Below are positions 9,953 through 19,977 of a DNA stretch of 64,000 nucleotides, in pieces. The notes under the pieces are model-generated. The model was given only the letters and a program-made list of their open reading frames with translations. It was not told the DNA's origin and did no database searches. Numbering within the stretch: position 1 is the stretch's first letter; every line of letters begins with the position of its first letter. The position numbers and the translations under genes were made by a program. The DNA comes from Pelagibacteraceae bacterium AG-337-G04 (GTDB lineage Bacteria > Pseudomonadota > Alphaproteobacteria > Pelagibacterales > Pelagibacteraceae), in NCBI GenBank assembly GCA_003282205.1, contig QBZW01000010.1, positions 1-64,000 on the forward strand, in the 5' to 3' direction.

Positions 9953-10786
9953 TTATGCTCTTTTCTTTTTCCTTCTTCTTATTATAAATTTATCTGTTCT
10001 TTTATTATCTCTAGTTTTTAAACCTTTTGCAGATTGGCCAGTAGGAGAAACTGGATGTCTTCCACCGGCAGATTTACCTTCTCCACCTCCATGTGGGTGA
10101 TCTACTGGATTTTTAACAACACCTCTAGTGTGGGGTCTTATACCCAGCCATCTAGATCTTCCGGCTTTACCAATTTTAATATTTTTCTGGTCAGGATTAG
10201 ACAAAACTCCAATAGTTGCCATCGAGTTTGAATTTATTTTTCTTACTTCTCCTGAAATCATTTTAACTATAGAATAATTACCATCAATTCCAGATATAGA
10301 AACTGAGGTACCAGCTGATCTTGCAATTTTCCCCCCACCTCCTGGGTTAATTTCTACATTGTGAATATCTATTCCAACAGGTATTTCTTTTAATGGTAAA
10401 CAATTTCCAACTTTAATTTCCACTTTTGATCCATTTTCAACTTTGTCTCCAATTTTTATATCTTTAGGTGCTAAATAATAAAATCTTTCTCCATCATCAA
10501 ATTTTACAAGCATGATATGACAGGATCTATTTGGATCATATTCAATCCTTTCAACCTCAGCGCTAATGTTAGTTTTTTTTCTATGAAAATCTATTTTTCT
10601 GTATTTGTGCTTATGACCTCCACCATGATTTCTTGATGTGATTCTTCCATAATTATTTCTACCTTTTGAAGAGTTATTGGGTGATGTTAAATTTTTAAAT
10701 GGTTTTCCCTTCCATAAACTTTGCCTACTTACTAAAATTGTGCCTCTAGTACTTTTTGTATATGGTTTAAATGTTTTTAATGCCAT
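9953..10786 (-). CDS. rplB: 50S ribosomal protein L2
   Basis: Highly conserved protein near the peptidyl-transferase centre. 277 aa: MALKTFKPYTKSTRGTIL, GRNNYGRITSRNHGGGHKHKYR, and the C-terminal VVKNPVDHPHGGGEGKSAGGRHPVSPTG with the conserved His of DHPHGGG. One base from rplW and three from rpsS. Confidence 0.98.
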   Translation of the reverse strand: MALKTFKPYTKSTRGTILVSRQSLWKGKPFKNLTSPNNSSKGRNNYGRITSRNHGGGHKHKYRKIDFHRKKTNISAEVERIEYDPNRSCHIMLVKFDDGERFYYLAPKDIKIGDKVENGSKVEIKVGNCLPLKEIPVGIDIHNVEINPGGGGKIARSAGTSVSISGIDGNYSIVKMISGEVRKINSNSMATIGVLSNPDQKNIKIGKAGRSRWLGIRPHTRGVVKNPVDHPHGGGEGKSAGGRHPVSPTGQSAKGLKTRDNKRTDKFIIRRRKKKRA

Positions 10787-10787
10787 T

Positions 10788-11081
10788 TTAAATTCCAGTT
10801 GTCAGATCAATATTTTGACCTTTTTTTAATGTTATTATTGCTTTTTTAAAGCCTTTAACTCTAACTTTTTTGCCTCTAGTTGTTTTTATTCTAGTTTTTT
10901 TATTTATAATATTTACTTTTGTTACATTTACTTTGAAAATTTTCTCTATGTTTGTTTTGAGATTTTTTTTATTAGCTTTTGGATGTACTTTAAAAATAAT
11001 TTTATTTAGCACTGAAACGTTTGTTGATTTCTCAGTAACTAATGGAGATATTATTTTGTCATATAAATTTAGCTTTTTCAT
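10788..11081 (-). CDS. rplW: 50S ribosomal protein L23
   Basis: Exit-tunnel protein that docks trigger factor and SRP. 97 aa with ISPLVTEKSTNVSVLNKIIFKVHPKANKKNLKTNIEKIFKVNVTKVN (core PLVTEKST and IFKVNVTKVN). The C-terminal KGQNIDLTTGI is typical. Two bases separate it from rplD. Confidence 0.96.
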   Translation of the reverse strand: MKKLNLYDKIISPLVTEKSTNVSVLNKIIFKVHPKANKKNLKTNIEKIFKVNVTKVNIINKKTRIKTTRGKKVRVKGFKKAIITLKKGQNIDLTTGI

Positions 11082-11083
11082 TT

Positions 11084-11704
11084 TTAGTATTTATTCTCCA
11101 ATTCTTTTATAGATGTCTCAGTGAAAATTATTTTTTTATACTTAGCTAAATCATATGCACTAAAATGATTAACATCTGTAATTTTAACGTTAGGAAGGTT
11201 GTTCAAAGACCTAGAAATATTATTTTTTGATTTTTTATCTGCAATTATTATTGAATTTTTTGCTTCAAATTTTATTAATATATTGTTCATTTCTTTAGTT
11301 TTCAAAATTTCATTGGCAAAATCGTCTAAAATTATTAAATCATTTAATTGTTTCTTTTGAGTTATTAATGAGGCAATACTTAATTTCTTTTCACTTTTAT
11401 TAAGCTTTCTTTTTTTATATTTTGTCTCTCCTTTTGGACCATGTGCTACACCACCACCTACAAAAATAGGTGCTTTCTTACTTGCGTGCCTAGCATTACC
11501 GGTACCTTTTTGAGCATAAATTTTAGAAGTTGATCCAATAATTTCATTCTTTTGTTTTGTTTTAGCTTTTCTGCCCTTGTAATTAGCATTAGTTTTATAC
11601 AAAACATTGCTTACTAGCTTAACGTTTATTTTTGCATCAACTAGCTTATCTGATACATCGATTGTATTTTTTTTACCATCTATATTTTGCTTTTCAATTT
11701 TCAT
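11084..11704 (-). CDS. rplD: 50S ribosomal protein L4
   Basis: Tunnel protein and, in E. coli, autoregulator of the S10 operon. 206 aa. The tunnel loop is clear: GSTSKIYAQKGTGNARHASKKAPIFVGGGVAHGPK, followed by a globular part that is AT-driven and divergent (Lys/Asn/Ile rich). I see no E. coli-like S10 leader upstream of rpsJ, so L4 autoregulation cannot be assumed here. Confidence 0.96.
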   Translation of the reverse strand: MKIEKQNIDGKKNTIDVSDKLVDAKINVKLVSNVLYKTNANYKGRKAKTKQKNEIIGSTSKIYAQKGTGNARHASKKAPIFVGGGVAHGPKGETKYKKRKLNKSEKKLSIASLITQKKQLNDLIILDDFANEILKTKEMNNILIKFEAKNSIIIADKKSKNNISRSLNNLPNVKITDVNHFSAYDLAKYKKIIFTETSIKELENKY

Positions 11705-11707
11705 AAA

Positions 11708-12415
11708 TTATTTTTTTTTATCTTTTGCTTTTTTTGTTTTTTCTAAAATCTCAATTTTTTCACTTATAGTAAGTTTCCTTAAATTTTTAACTGCTTTTTT
11801 TATTAATACTTCTGAATTCTTTGATCCAGGAATTGATCCTTTTATGTAAATTAACTGATTATCTAAATCTGTTTTAATTATTTCAAGATTTTGCATTGAT
11901 CTTAACTTGTTACCCATATGTCCAGCCATTTTTTTTCCTTTAAATACTTTTCCTGGGTCTTGATTCTGTCCAGTAGAACCATGCGCTCTATGAGATATCG
12001 AAACTCCATGTGAAGCTCTTAGTCCACCAAAATTATGTCTTTTCATTGCACCGGCAAATCCTTTACCAATTGTCTTTGATCTAACATCTAAAAATTTTAT
12101 GTCTTTAAAAATTTCAATACCAAATTCATTGCCCTCTTTGTATTGCTCTAAGTCTTTTACTCTAAATTCTTTTAATATTTTTCTTGCTTCTGTATTTTTT
12201 TTTGAGAAATAACCTTTCATGGATTTAGATAATTTTGAGTTTTTAATAGCTCCAAATCCAAGTTGTATTGCATTATATCCTCTTTTTTCTTTGTCTATTA
12301 ACTGAACAACTCTACCCTTTTCAATTTTTAAGACAGTTACAGGAACTGACTGACCTGTTTTAAAGAACTCTCTCGTCATTCCAATTTTTCTTCCGATCAA
12401 TCCAATTTCACTCAT
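11708..12415 (-). CDS. rplC: 50S ribosomal protein L3
   Basis: Early-assembly protein reaching toward the peptidyl-transferase centre. 235 aa: GLIGRKIGMTREFFKTGQSVPVTVLK at the start, then RHNFGGLRASHGVSISHRAHGSTGQNQDPGKVFKGKKMAGHMG, which contains the Gln that is N5-methylated by PrmB in other bacteria. A Lys-rich tail of about 20 residues extends the C-terminus. Confidence 0.97.
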   Translation of the reverse strand: MSEIGLIGRKIGMTREFFKTGQSVPVTVLKIEKGRVVQLIDKEKRGYNAIQLGFGAIKNSKLSKSMKGYFSKKNTEARKILKEFRVKDLEQYKEGNEFGIEIFKDIKFLDVRSKTIGKGFAGAMKRHNFGGLRASHGVSISHRAHGSTGQNQDPGKVFKGKKMAGHMGNKLRSMQNLEIIKTDLDNQLIYIKGSIPGSKNSEVLIKKAVKNLRKLTISEKIEILEKTKKAKDKKK

Positions 12416-12723
12416 TAAATTTTAATCTCCACATCCACACCTGATGCTAAATCCAATTTCATTAATGCCTCTACAGTTGCTGGTGTAGGTTCTATTATAT
12501 CAATCAATCTCTTGTGGGTTCTAGTTTCAAATTGTTCTCTACTTTTTTTATCTATGTGTGGAGATCTAAGAACTGTATATCTCTCTTTTTTTGTGGGTAA
12601 AGGAATTGGTCCTTTTATATTTGCACCTGTTCTTTTTACAGTATTTACAATTTCCTCAGTAGATTGATCTAAAACTTTATTATCGTAAGCTCTTAGTTTT
12701 ATTCTAATATTTTGTTTATCCAT
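12415..12723 (-). CDS. rpsJ: 30S ribosomal protein S10 (NusE)
   Basis: Ribosomal protein that also acts in Nus-dependent antitermination and NusG coupling. 102 aa: [23 protein letters not shown], then [39 protein letters not shown]. It follows fusA by 2 bp with no tuf between them, so the str and S10 operons are joined here. Confidence 0.98.
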   Translation of the reverse strand: MDKQNIRIKLRAYDNKVLDQSTEEIVNTVKRTGANIKGPIPLPTKKERYTVLRSPHIDKKSREQFETRTHKRLIDIIEPTPATVEALMKLDLASGVDVEIKI

Positions 12724-12725
12724 AA

Positions 12726-14801
12726 TTAACCTGTTTTTTTTGTCACCTCATCTTGCACATTTTGAGGAACTTTATCATAATGATCAAAAAACATTGAATA
12801 TTGAGCTCTTCCTTGTGACATTGATCGTAAATTATTTATGTAGCCAAACATATTAGCCAAAGGTACCATCGCAGTTATCACTGTTGCATTTCCTCTTTGT
12901 TCTTGAGTGCTTATTTGACCTCTTCTACTATTTAAATCTCCAATAACATCACCCATATAATCTTCAGGTGTTACTACTTCAACTCTCATGATAGGTTCTA
13001 ATAATTTTAAAGTTGCTTTAGTACACGCTTCTTTAAAACATTGTCTTGATGCTAATTCAAAAGCTAAGACACTCGAGTCTACATCATGATGCAATCCATC
13101 AACAATTGTTACCTTATAGTCTATGAGTGGAAATCCAGCTAATATTCCTCCATCTGCAACTGTTTCAACACCTTTTTCAACGCCCGGTATAAATTCTTTT
13201 GGTATGGCTCCACCTTTAATTTTACTCTCTATTTCTCTTCCTTTTCCGGGCTCTAATGGTTCAACGGTTAATTTAACTCTTGCAAATTGTCCTGCACCGC
13301 CACTTTGTTTTTTATGTGTATAATCATTTTCAGCAGAAGACAGTATTGTTTCTCTGTAGGCAACTTGAGGCGCTCCGACATTTGCCTCAACTTTGAATTC
13401 CCTTTTCATTCTATCTACGATTATATCTAAATGTAGTTCACCCATTCCTTTTATAATTGTTTGTCCTGATTCTTCATCAGAAGTTACTCTGAATGAAGGA
13501 TCTTCTTTTGCTAATCTTCCAAGTGCTTCTCCCATTTTTTCTTGGTCAGCTTTGGTTTTAGGTTCTACGGCAATCTCGATCACAGGATCAGGAAACTCCA
13601 TTGGTTCAAGCAAAACAGGAGTTTCTTTTTCTGATAATGTATGACCAGTGATTGTATTTTTTAAACCAGCTAAGGCAACAATATCACCAGCATTTGCCTC
13701 TTTAATATCTTCTCTTGAATTAGCATGCATTAATAACATTCTACCAACTCTTTCTTCTTTATCTTTGGAAGTGTTATAAATTCCAGTTCCTGATTTGACA
13801 GTTCCTGAATAAATTCTTATGAATGTCAAACTTCCAACAAATGGATCGTTTGCTACTTTAAATGCTAATGCTGCAAAAGGCGCGTTATCATCAAATTTCA
13901 TTTCTATTTCATCTTCAGATCCAGGCTTTGTTCCTTTTATTGATCCAATATCATTTGGACTTGGTAAATAATTAACAACAGCATCTAGTAGTGGTTGAAC
14001 GCCTTTATTTTTAAAAGCAGAACCAGTCAAAACTGGCACGAAGTCAAATCCTAAACAACCTTTTCTTATGCACTTAATCAAATCATCTTCAGAAATTTCT
14101 TTACCACCAAGATAATCCTCCATAAGTTTTTCATCTTGCTCTACTGCGGTCTCAACAAGTTCTTGACGATATTTACTTGATATTTCTTTTAAATCTTCAG
14201 GTATATCTTTTAATTCCCATGCAGCACCCAAATCCTCATTTTTCCAAACTACAGCTTTCATCTTAATCAAATCTACAACACCTTGTAGTGAAGCCTCAAA
14301 TCCAATTGGAATCTGCGTAACAAGTGGTTTTGCACCTAATCTATCTTTTATCATATCAACACACCTAAAAAAATCTGCCCCAGTTCTGTCTAATTTATTT
14401 ACAAAACAGATCCGTGGAACTTTGTACTTGTCAGCTTGTCTCCAAACAGTTTCTGATTGAGGCTCAACACCTGCTACGCCGTCAAAAACAGCAACTGCTC
14501 CATCTAAAACTTTTAAAGATCTTTCAACTTCTATAGTAAAATCAACATGTCCGGGTGTGTCTATTATATTTATTCTGTGATCATTCCAGAAACATGTCGT
14601 TGCTGCTGAAGTAATTGTTATCCCTCGTTCTTGCTCTTGCTCCATCCAGTCCATTGTTGCGGCACCATCATGAACTTCACCAATTTTATGACTTTTTCCC
14701 GTATAGTATAAAATTCTTTCTGTAGTTGTTGTTTTACCTGCATCTATGTGAGCCATGATACCAATATTTCTGTATTTATCTAATGTATGAGTTCTAGGCA
14801 T
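12726..14801 (-). CDS. fusA: Translation elongation factor G
   Basis: GTPase that drives ribosomal translocation and, with RRF, recycling. 691 aa. G-domain motifs: [10 protein letters not shown] (residues 17-26), switch [10 protein letters not shown], and NKLDRTG; domain IV has [19 protein letters not shown] and [16 protein letters not shown]. It sits 6 bp after rpsG in the rpsL-rpsG-fusA order. The usual neighbouring tuf is missing; a single tuf is at 26960-28150. Confidence 0.99.
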   Translation of the reverse strand: MPRTHTLDKYRNIGIMAHIDAGKTTTTERILYYTGKSHKIGEVHDGAATMDWMEQEQERGITITSAATTCFWNDHRINIIDTPGHVDFTIEVERSLKVLDGAVAVFDGVAGVEPQSETVWRQADKYKVPRICFVNKLDRTGADFFRCVDMIKDRLGAKPLVTQIPIGFEASLQGVVDLIKMKAVVWKNEDLGAAWELKDIPEDLKEISSKYRQELVETAVEQDEKLMEDYLGGKEISEDDLIKCIRKGCLGFDFVPVLTGSAFKNKGVQPLLDAVVNYLPSPNDIGSIKGTKPGSEDEIEMKFDDNAPFAALAFKVANDPFVGSLTFIRIYSGTVKSGTGIYNTSKDKEERVGRMLLMHANSREDIKEANAGDIVALAGLKNTITGHTLSEKETPVLLEPMEFPDPVIEIAVEPKTKADQEKMGEALGRLAKEDPSFRVTSDEESGQTIIKGMGELHLDIIVDRMKREFKVEANVGAPQVAYRETILSSAENDYTHKKQSGGAGQFARVKLTVEPLEPGKGREIESKIKGGAIPKEFIPGVEKGVETVADGGILAGFPLIDYKVTIVDGLHHDVDSSVLAFELASRQCFKEACTKATLKLLEPIMRVEVVTPEDYMGDVIGDLNSRRGQISTQEQRGNATVITAMVPLANMFGYINNLRSMSQGRAQYSMFFDHYDKVPQNVQDEVTKKTG

Positions 14802-14807
14802 ATTTAT

Positions 14808-15278
14808 TTACCATCTAAAGTGAGCAAAAGCTTTATTTGACTCTGCCATTTTATGAGTATCTTCTTTTTTTTTAATTGCAGATCCTCTATTTTGATAGGC
14901 GTCATATATTTCATTAAATATTTTATCTGACATTTTTTTATCTTTTCTTTTTCTTGAAGCATCAACTAACCATCTTAATGCTAAAGCTTGGGATCTTTTA
15001 GATTTTACTTCCACCGGGACTTGATAGGTTGCACCACCAACTCTTCTTGATCTAACTTCAACCGTTGGTCTAATATTATTAATTGCATCATTGAAAACAT
15101 TCAAAGGTTCATCCTTTGATTTACTTTTTATTTTTTCTATCGCATCATAAATAATCTTTTCTGCTATAGTTTTTTTTCCATCATACATTATAGAGTTTAT
15201 TAACTTTGGTATTATCGTTGATTTATATTTTGGGTCTATCATAGGAAGCTTTTTAGGTGCTTTACGTTTTCTTGACAT
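14808..15278 (-). CDS. rpsG: 30S ribosomal protein S7
   Basis: Head-assembly initiator protein and, in E. coli, translational repressor of the str operon. 156 aa: MSRKRKAPKKLPMIDPKY, NSIMYDGKKTIAEKIIYDA, then RPTVEVRSRRVGGATYQVPVEV, ending AESNKAFAHFRW. Two bases from rpsL and 6 from fusA. Confidence 0.98.
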   Translation of the reverse strand: MSRKRKAPKKLPMIDPKYKSTIIPKLINSIMYDGKKTIAEKIIYDAIEKIKSKSKDEPLNVFNDAINNIRPTVEVRSRRVGGATYQVPVEVKSKRSQALALRWLVDASRKRKDKKMSDKIFNEIYDAYQNRGSAIKKKEDTHKMAESNKAFAHFRW

Positions 15279-15280
15279 TT

Positions 15281-15652
15281 TTATTTACCCTTTTTTGTTC
15301 CATATAAAGACCGTCTTTGTTTTCTATTTGCTACACCTTGTGTATCTAGATTTCCTCTCAAAATATGATACCTAACTCCTGGTAAGTCTTTAACTCTTCC
15401 GCCTCTAATTAAGACCACTGAATGTTCTTGTAAATTATGACCTTCACCTGGAATATATGCTGTTACCTCAAACCCATTAGATAATCTTACTCGGGCCACT
15501 TTTCTTAAAGCTGAGTTAGGTTTCTTAGGTGTGGTAGTATACACTTTAACACAAACACCTCTTTTTAAAGGTTGTTTTTGTAAAGCTGGGACTTTATTTC
15601 TAGTTATCTGTTTATCTCTACTTTTTCTTACTAACTGATTAATAGTTGGCAT
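15281..15652 (-). CDS. rpsL: 30S ribosomal protein S12
   Basis: Decoding-centre protein. 123 aa: [40 protein letters not shown] core ([14 protein letters not shown]; Lys at the classical streptomycin-resistance position, wild type), and [16 protein letters not shown]. It is the first gene of the str-S10-spc-alpha run; a promoter-like element lies about 100 bp upstream. Confidence 0.98.
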   Translation of the reverse strand: MPTINQLVRKSRDKQITRNKVPALQKQPLKRGVCVKVYTTTPKKPNSALRKVARVRLSNGFEVTAYIPGEGHNLQEHSVVLIRGGRVKDLPGVRYHILRGNLDTQGVANRKQRRSLYGTKKGK

Positions 15653-15713
15653 AAATTTTTAATATTTTTATATTTTTGATGAAAATAACTGGCGTGTTAT
15701 TTGTGGCAGCGTT

Positions 15714-15730
15714 TAGTGAACTAGTCACTA
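15714..15730. repeat. Small inverted repeat in the rpsL leader
   Basis: Arms TAGTGA (15714-15719) and TCACTA (15725-15730) enclose ACTAG. It lies between the predicted promoter and rpsL, in the untranslated leader of the long ribosomal transcript, and could be an mRNA hairpin or an operator. No function is assigned. Confidence 0.35.
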
Positions 15731-15752
15731 CATTCCAACCAAAAACATGGCC

Positions 15753-15780
15753 AAAATACATTAGAAATTGTATTTGTCAA
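15753..15780 (-). promoter_or_regulatory. Probable sigma70 promoter of the rpsL operon
   Basis: Reading leftward, a perfect -35 TTGACA (15775-15780) is followed after 16 bases by TATTTT (15753-15758). It lies in the 157-bp gap between rpoC and rpsL, the largest gap in the ribosomal block apart from the tRNA region, and is correctly placed to drive rpsL-rpsG-fusA and downstream genes. Confidence 0.6.
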
Positions 15781-15809
15781 ACTAAATAAAAGCTTAAAAG
15801 TAGTTATAT

Positions 15810-18800
15810 TTATTGGTTTATTTGAGCTTCTGAAGCTTCTGAACTCTCCTGTTCAGATAAGAATTTTTGATCATCGTCAATAGCTTTTTTATTCCAAGAA
15901 TTCTTAATAGATCCAGTTCCAGCTGGCACAAGTCTACCAACAATGACGTTTTCTTTTAAACCAGTTAGCTTATCAACTTTACCTTTAATGGCAGCATCTG
16001 TGAGAACTCGAGTAGTTTCCTGAAATGAGGCTGCAGATATAAATGATTCTGTTTGTAATGAAGCTTTTGTAATACCCATTAATACTCTTTCACCTATTGC
16101 TTCTTTTTTTCCTTCTGCTTTAAGTTCCTCATTCAAGTTTTCAAATTTAATTCTATCAATTATTTCGCCAGGAAGTAATTTGCTATCACCTGCTTCTTTG
16201 ACTTCAATTTTTTTAAGCATTTGTCTTAAAATAACTTCTATATGTTTGTCATTAATTATTACGCCTTGTAATCTGTAAACATCTTGAACTTGATTAACAA
16301 AATACTCAGTCAAATCTTCTATACCTAATATTCTAAGAATATCATGTGGTAAAGGTTGACCGTCTAAAAGATATTCTCCTTTTTTAATTTTTTCTCCTTG
16401 ATTAAAGTTTATATGTTTGCCTTTTGGAATCAAATAGCTTGATGTATCACCATTTTCTGCTTCTATTGTAACTCTTTGCTTACCCCTCACCTCTTTACCA
16501 AAAATAACACTACCGTCGTTCTCAGCTATTATTGCACTATCTTTGGCTTTTCTAGCTTCAAATAATTCAGCAACTCTTGGCAATCCTCCAGTAATATCTT
16601 TTGTTTTAGTTGTTTCTTTTGGTAATCTAGCGATTACATCTCCTGCTGAAATTTTGGCGCCATCTTTAACTGATAAAATTGAGTCAGGAACTAAATAATA
16701 TCTTGCTTCATTATCATCAGCTTTTTTGACAACATTTCCTTTCGTATCTCTTAAAGTTATCCTAGGTTTTAGGTCAGTATTTTTTGATTGTGTTTTCCAA
16801 TCCACAACAGCTTTTGTTGATATGCCAGTTGCGTCATCAACAGTTTCAGCAATAGATATACCATCAATTAAATCGACATAGTTTGCTATACCATCTTTTT
16901 CAGCAATAACTGGTGTTGTATACGGGTCCCATTCACAAATTTTGTCACCTTTTTTTACTTTTTTTTCATTTTCAAAAAATAATTTAGAACCATATGGAAC
17001 CTTGTAAGAAGCTACTTGTAAGCCATTTTCATCCTCAATAGATATCTCCGTATTTCTACCCATAACTATTTGATTATTTTTAGAGTCTTTAATTAAATTT
17101 GTATTAACAATTTTAAGTGTCCCTTCAGATTTAGATACAATTTGAGAATCCTGTTTAACTGAGGCTGTGCCTCCAACGTGGAAAGTTCTCATTGTTAGCT
17201 GGGTTCCTGGCTCTCCAATTGATTGGGCAGATATCATTCCAATAGCTTCTCCAACATGAACCATTTTACCTCTAGAAAGGTCTCTTCCATAACACTTAGC
17301 ACATACACCTTCTTTTGAGCTACATGTCATTACTGAGTAAACTTTTAATACTTTTACTCCAGCTGCATCTATCTTTTCACATGCAGCTTCATCAATCATT
17401 TCCTCTTTTTTTATTATCACATCACCAGTTAATGGATTTTTAACATCTTGTGCAGTAACTCTTCCTAAAGCTCTTTCGGAGAGACTTACCATAATGTTAC
17501 CACCTTCTAATACTTCAGAAAGCTCTATTGAACCTGGATTTTCACATTTATATTTAGTTACTGTTAAATCTTGAGCAACATCACACAATCTTCTAGTTAA
17601 GTAACCTGAGCTTGCAGTCTTTAGAGCTGTATCAGCTAAACCTTTTCTTGCACCATGTGTTGAATTAAAATATTCTAACGCTGTTAGACCTTCTTTAAAA
17701 TTTGAAGTAATTGGAGTTTCAATAATCTCTCCGGATGGTTTTGCAATTAGTCCTCTCATACCAGCCAGTTGTTTCATTTGTGCTGCTGAACCTCTTGCAC
17801 CGCTATCAGCCATCATAAATACAGAATTAATTTTTAATCCATCTTCAGTAACTTCTGTAGCAGAAATTCTTTTCATCATTTCAGATGCAACTTTATCTGT
17901 ACATTTTGACCATGCGTCTATAACTTTATTATATTTTTCTCCTCTTGTAATAAGTCCTTCTGCATATTGACCTTCATAATCTGCAATAAGTTTTTTAGTT
18001 TCATCTATAAATTGTTCTTTATTATCTGGTATTAAAAGATCATCTTTTCCAAATGAAATTCCAGCTTTAAATGCATGTTTAAATCCAATATCTTTTAATT
18101 TGTCACAAAATATTACAGTACTTTTTTGACCTGAAAACCTAAATACGTGGTCAATAACTTCAGAGACTACTTTCTTCGGAAGCAACCTATCAATTAAAGA
18201 AAATTTGTTATTTACATTTTTTGGAATTATGCTCGATAATAGAAATCTTCCAGCAGTACTAACATGTTTTTCAAATTTAGTATTTCCCTTTTCATCCACA
18301 GTTTCAAATCTTGAAATTATTCTTGAGTGTACTTTAATTTGACCCGTTTCTAATGCGTGTTCTATTTCAGAAGTATTTATGAAATATCCATCAACTTTCT
18401 CTGATTGTACTGGAGGTTGTGATAAATAATAAATTCCTAAAATCATATCCTGACTAGGTACGATTATAGGTTTACCATTGGATGGACTTAAAATATTATT
18501 TGTTGACATCATTAATACTCTTGCCTCTAATTGTGCTTCTAAGCTCAAAGGTACGTGCACAGCCATTTGATCACCATCAAAATCAGCATTAAATGCAGCA
18601 CAAGTTAATGGATGAAGTTCTATCGCATTTCCCTCAATAAGCTTTGGTTCGAAAGCTTGAACACCTAGTCTGTGAAGGGTTGGTGCTCTATTTAATATGA
18701 CCGGATGTTCTCTAACTATAAGTTCTAAAGCATCCCATACTTCATTTCTCTCTTTTTCTACTAATTTCTTAGCCTGTTTGATAGTTGAAGCTAAACCTAA

Positions 18801-19973
18801 TTTATTTAATCTTGCGTATAAGAATGGTTTAAATAATTCTAAGGCCATTTTCTTAGGCAGGCCACACTCATGTAATTTTAAATCTGGACCAACAACAATT
18901 ACTGATCTTCCTGAGTAATCCACTCTTTTGCCTAAAAGATTTTGTCTAAATCTTCCCTGCTTTCCTTTCAACATTTCTGCGAGAGATTTTAATGGTCTTT
19001 TTCCAGTTCCTGTTATTACTCTTCCTCTTCTACCGTTGTCAAATAATGCATCAACTGACTCCTGTAACATTCTCTTTTCATTTCTAACGATTATATCTGG
19101 AGCTTTTAAGTCCATTAATCTTTTTAGTCTGTTGTTTCTATTTATTACTCTTCTATATAAGTCATTTAAATCAGATGTTGCAAAACGTCCTCCATCTAAA
19201 GGAACAAGAGGTCTTAATTCAGGGGGGATAACCGGAACCGTTGTTAATATCATCCATTCAGGTTTATTACCTGTTTCTATAAACGACTCTATTAATTTAA
19301 GTCTTTTTATTGATCTTTCCTCCGAAACTTTAGATTTTGTTTCTTTAATACTTTTAATTAATGATTCCCTTTCATCTTCTAAATTTATTGATTTTAGAAT
19401 TTCTAAAATAGCTTCAGCACCAATTCCTGCTGTAAAGGCTTCCTCTCCAAAATCATCTTGATATTTAATTAATTCTTCTTCGCCTAACAATTGGTTTTTT
19501 TTTAATCCTGTTAAGCCTGGTTCAATTACAATAAAATTTTCAAAATATAGAACTCTTTCAACTTCTTTAAGTTTCATATCTACAACTAAAGAAATTCTGC
19601 TAGGTAATGATTTAAGAAACCATATATGAGCAACAGGTGTTGCTAAATTTATATGCCCCATTCTTTCCCTTCTCACATTAGACTTTGTAACTTCAACTCC
19701 ACATTTTTCACATATAATTCCTCTAAACTTCATCCTTTTATACTTACCACATAGACACTCGTAATCTTTAATAGGGCCAAATATTCTTGCACAAAAAAGA
19801 CCATCCTTCTCAGGTCTGAATGTTCTGTAATTTATTGTTTCTGGTTTTTTTATTTCACCAAAAGTCCATGATTTAATCTTCTCTGGACTCGCTAATGTAA
19901 TTTTAATACTATTAAAATTTTGTGCTTCTGATATTTCAGAAGATTTAAACAGATCCGATAATTCTTTACTCAT
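15810..19973 (-). CDS. rpoC: DNA-directed RNA polymerase subunit beta'
   Basis: Catalytic subunit of RNA polymerase. 1387 aa. N-terminal zinc site [21 protein letters not shown]; active-site loop [12 protein letters not shown] with the three Mg-binding Asp; second zinc site with [15 protein letters not shown]; trigger-loop and bridge-helix region [18 protein letters not shown]. It follows rpoB by 4 bp. The Glu/Ser-rich last ~15 residues are low complexity. Long plus-strand frames inside it (e.g. 18928-19461) are shadows. Confidence 0.99.
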   Translation of the reverse strand: MSKELSDLFKSSEISEAQNFNSIKITLASPEKIKSWTFGEIKKPETINYRTFRPEKDGLFCARIFGPIKDYECLCGKYKRMKFRGIICEKCGVEVTKSNVRRERMGHINLATPVAHIWFLKSLPSRISLVVDMKLKEVERVLYFENFIVIEPGLTGLKKNQLLGEEELIKYQDDFGEEAFTAGIGAEAILEILKSINLEDERESLIKSIKETKSKVSEERSIKRLKLIESFIETGNKPEWMILTTVPVIPPELRPLVPLDGGRFATSDLNDLYRRVINRNNRLKRLMDLKAPDIIVRNEKRMLQESVDALFDNGRRGRVITGTGKRPLKSLAEMLKGKQGRFRQNLLGKRVDYSGRSVIVVGPDLKLHECGLPKKMALELFKPFLYARLNKLGLASTIKQAKKLVEKERNEVWDALELIVREHPVILNRAPTLHRLGVQAFEPKLIEGNAIELHPLTCAAFNADFDGDQMAVHVPLSLEAQLEARVLMMSTNNILSPSNGKPIIVPSQDMILGIYYLSQPPVQSEKVDGYFINTSEIEHALETGQIKVHSRIISRFETVDEKGNTKFEKHVSTAGRFLLSSIIPKNVNNKFSLIDRLLPKKVVSEVIDHVFRFSGQKSTVIFCDKLKDIGFKHAFKAGISFGKDDLLIPDNKEQFIDETKKLIADYEGQYAEGLITRGEKYNKVIDAWSKCTDKVASEMMKRISATEVTEDGLKINSVFMMADSGARGSAAQMKQLAGMRGLIAKPSGEIIETPITSNFKEGLTALEYFNSTHGARKGLADTALKTASSGYLTRRLCDVAQDLTVTKYKCENPGSIELSEVLEGGNIMVSLSERALGRVTAQDVKNPLTGDVIIKKEEMIDEAACEKIDAAGVKVLKVYSVMTCSSKEGVCAKCYGRDLSRGKMVHVGEAIGMISAQSIGEPGTQLTMRTFHVGGTASVKQDSQIVSKSEGTLKIVNTNLIKDSKNNQIVMGRNTEISIEDENGLQVASYKVPYGSKLFFENEKKVKKGDKICEWDPYTTPVIAEKDGIANYVDLIDGISIAETVDDATGISTKAVVDWKTQSKNTDLKPRITLRDTKGNVVKKADDNEARYYLVPDSILSVKDGAKISAGDVIARLPKETTKTKDITGGLPRVAELFEARKAKDSAIIAENDGSVIFGKEVRGKQRVTIEAENGDTSSYLIPKGKHINFNQGEKIKKGEYLLDGQPLPHDILRILGIEDLTEYFVNQVQDVYRLQGVIINDKHIEVILRQMLKKIEVKEAGDSKLLPGEIIDRIKFENLNEELKAEGKKEAIGERVLMGITKASLQTESFISAASFQETTRVLTDAAIKGKVDKLTGLKENVIVGRLVPAGTGSIKNSWNKKAIDDDQKFLSEQESSEASEAQINQ

Positions 19974-19977
19974 ATCT

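Noticed and set aside
15653..15809. Rho-independent terminator between rpoC and rpsL
   Set aside because: The only stem (15714-15730) is 6 bp without an adjoining T-run in either direction; it is listed as an inverted repeat instead.
18928..19461. 177-codon plus-strand frame antisense to rpoC
   Set aside because: It mirrors the highly conserved rpoC frame, has no recognisable domain and no ribosome-binding site; a shadow frame.
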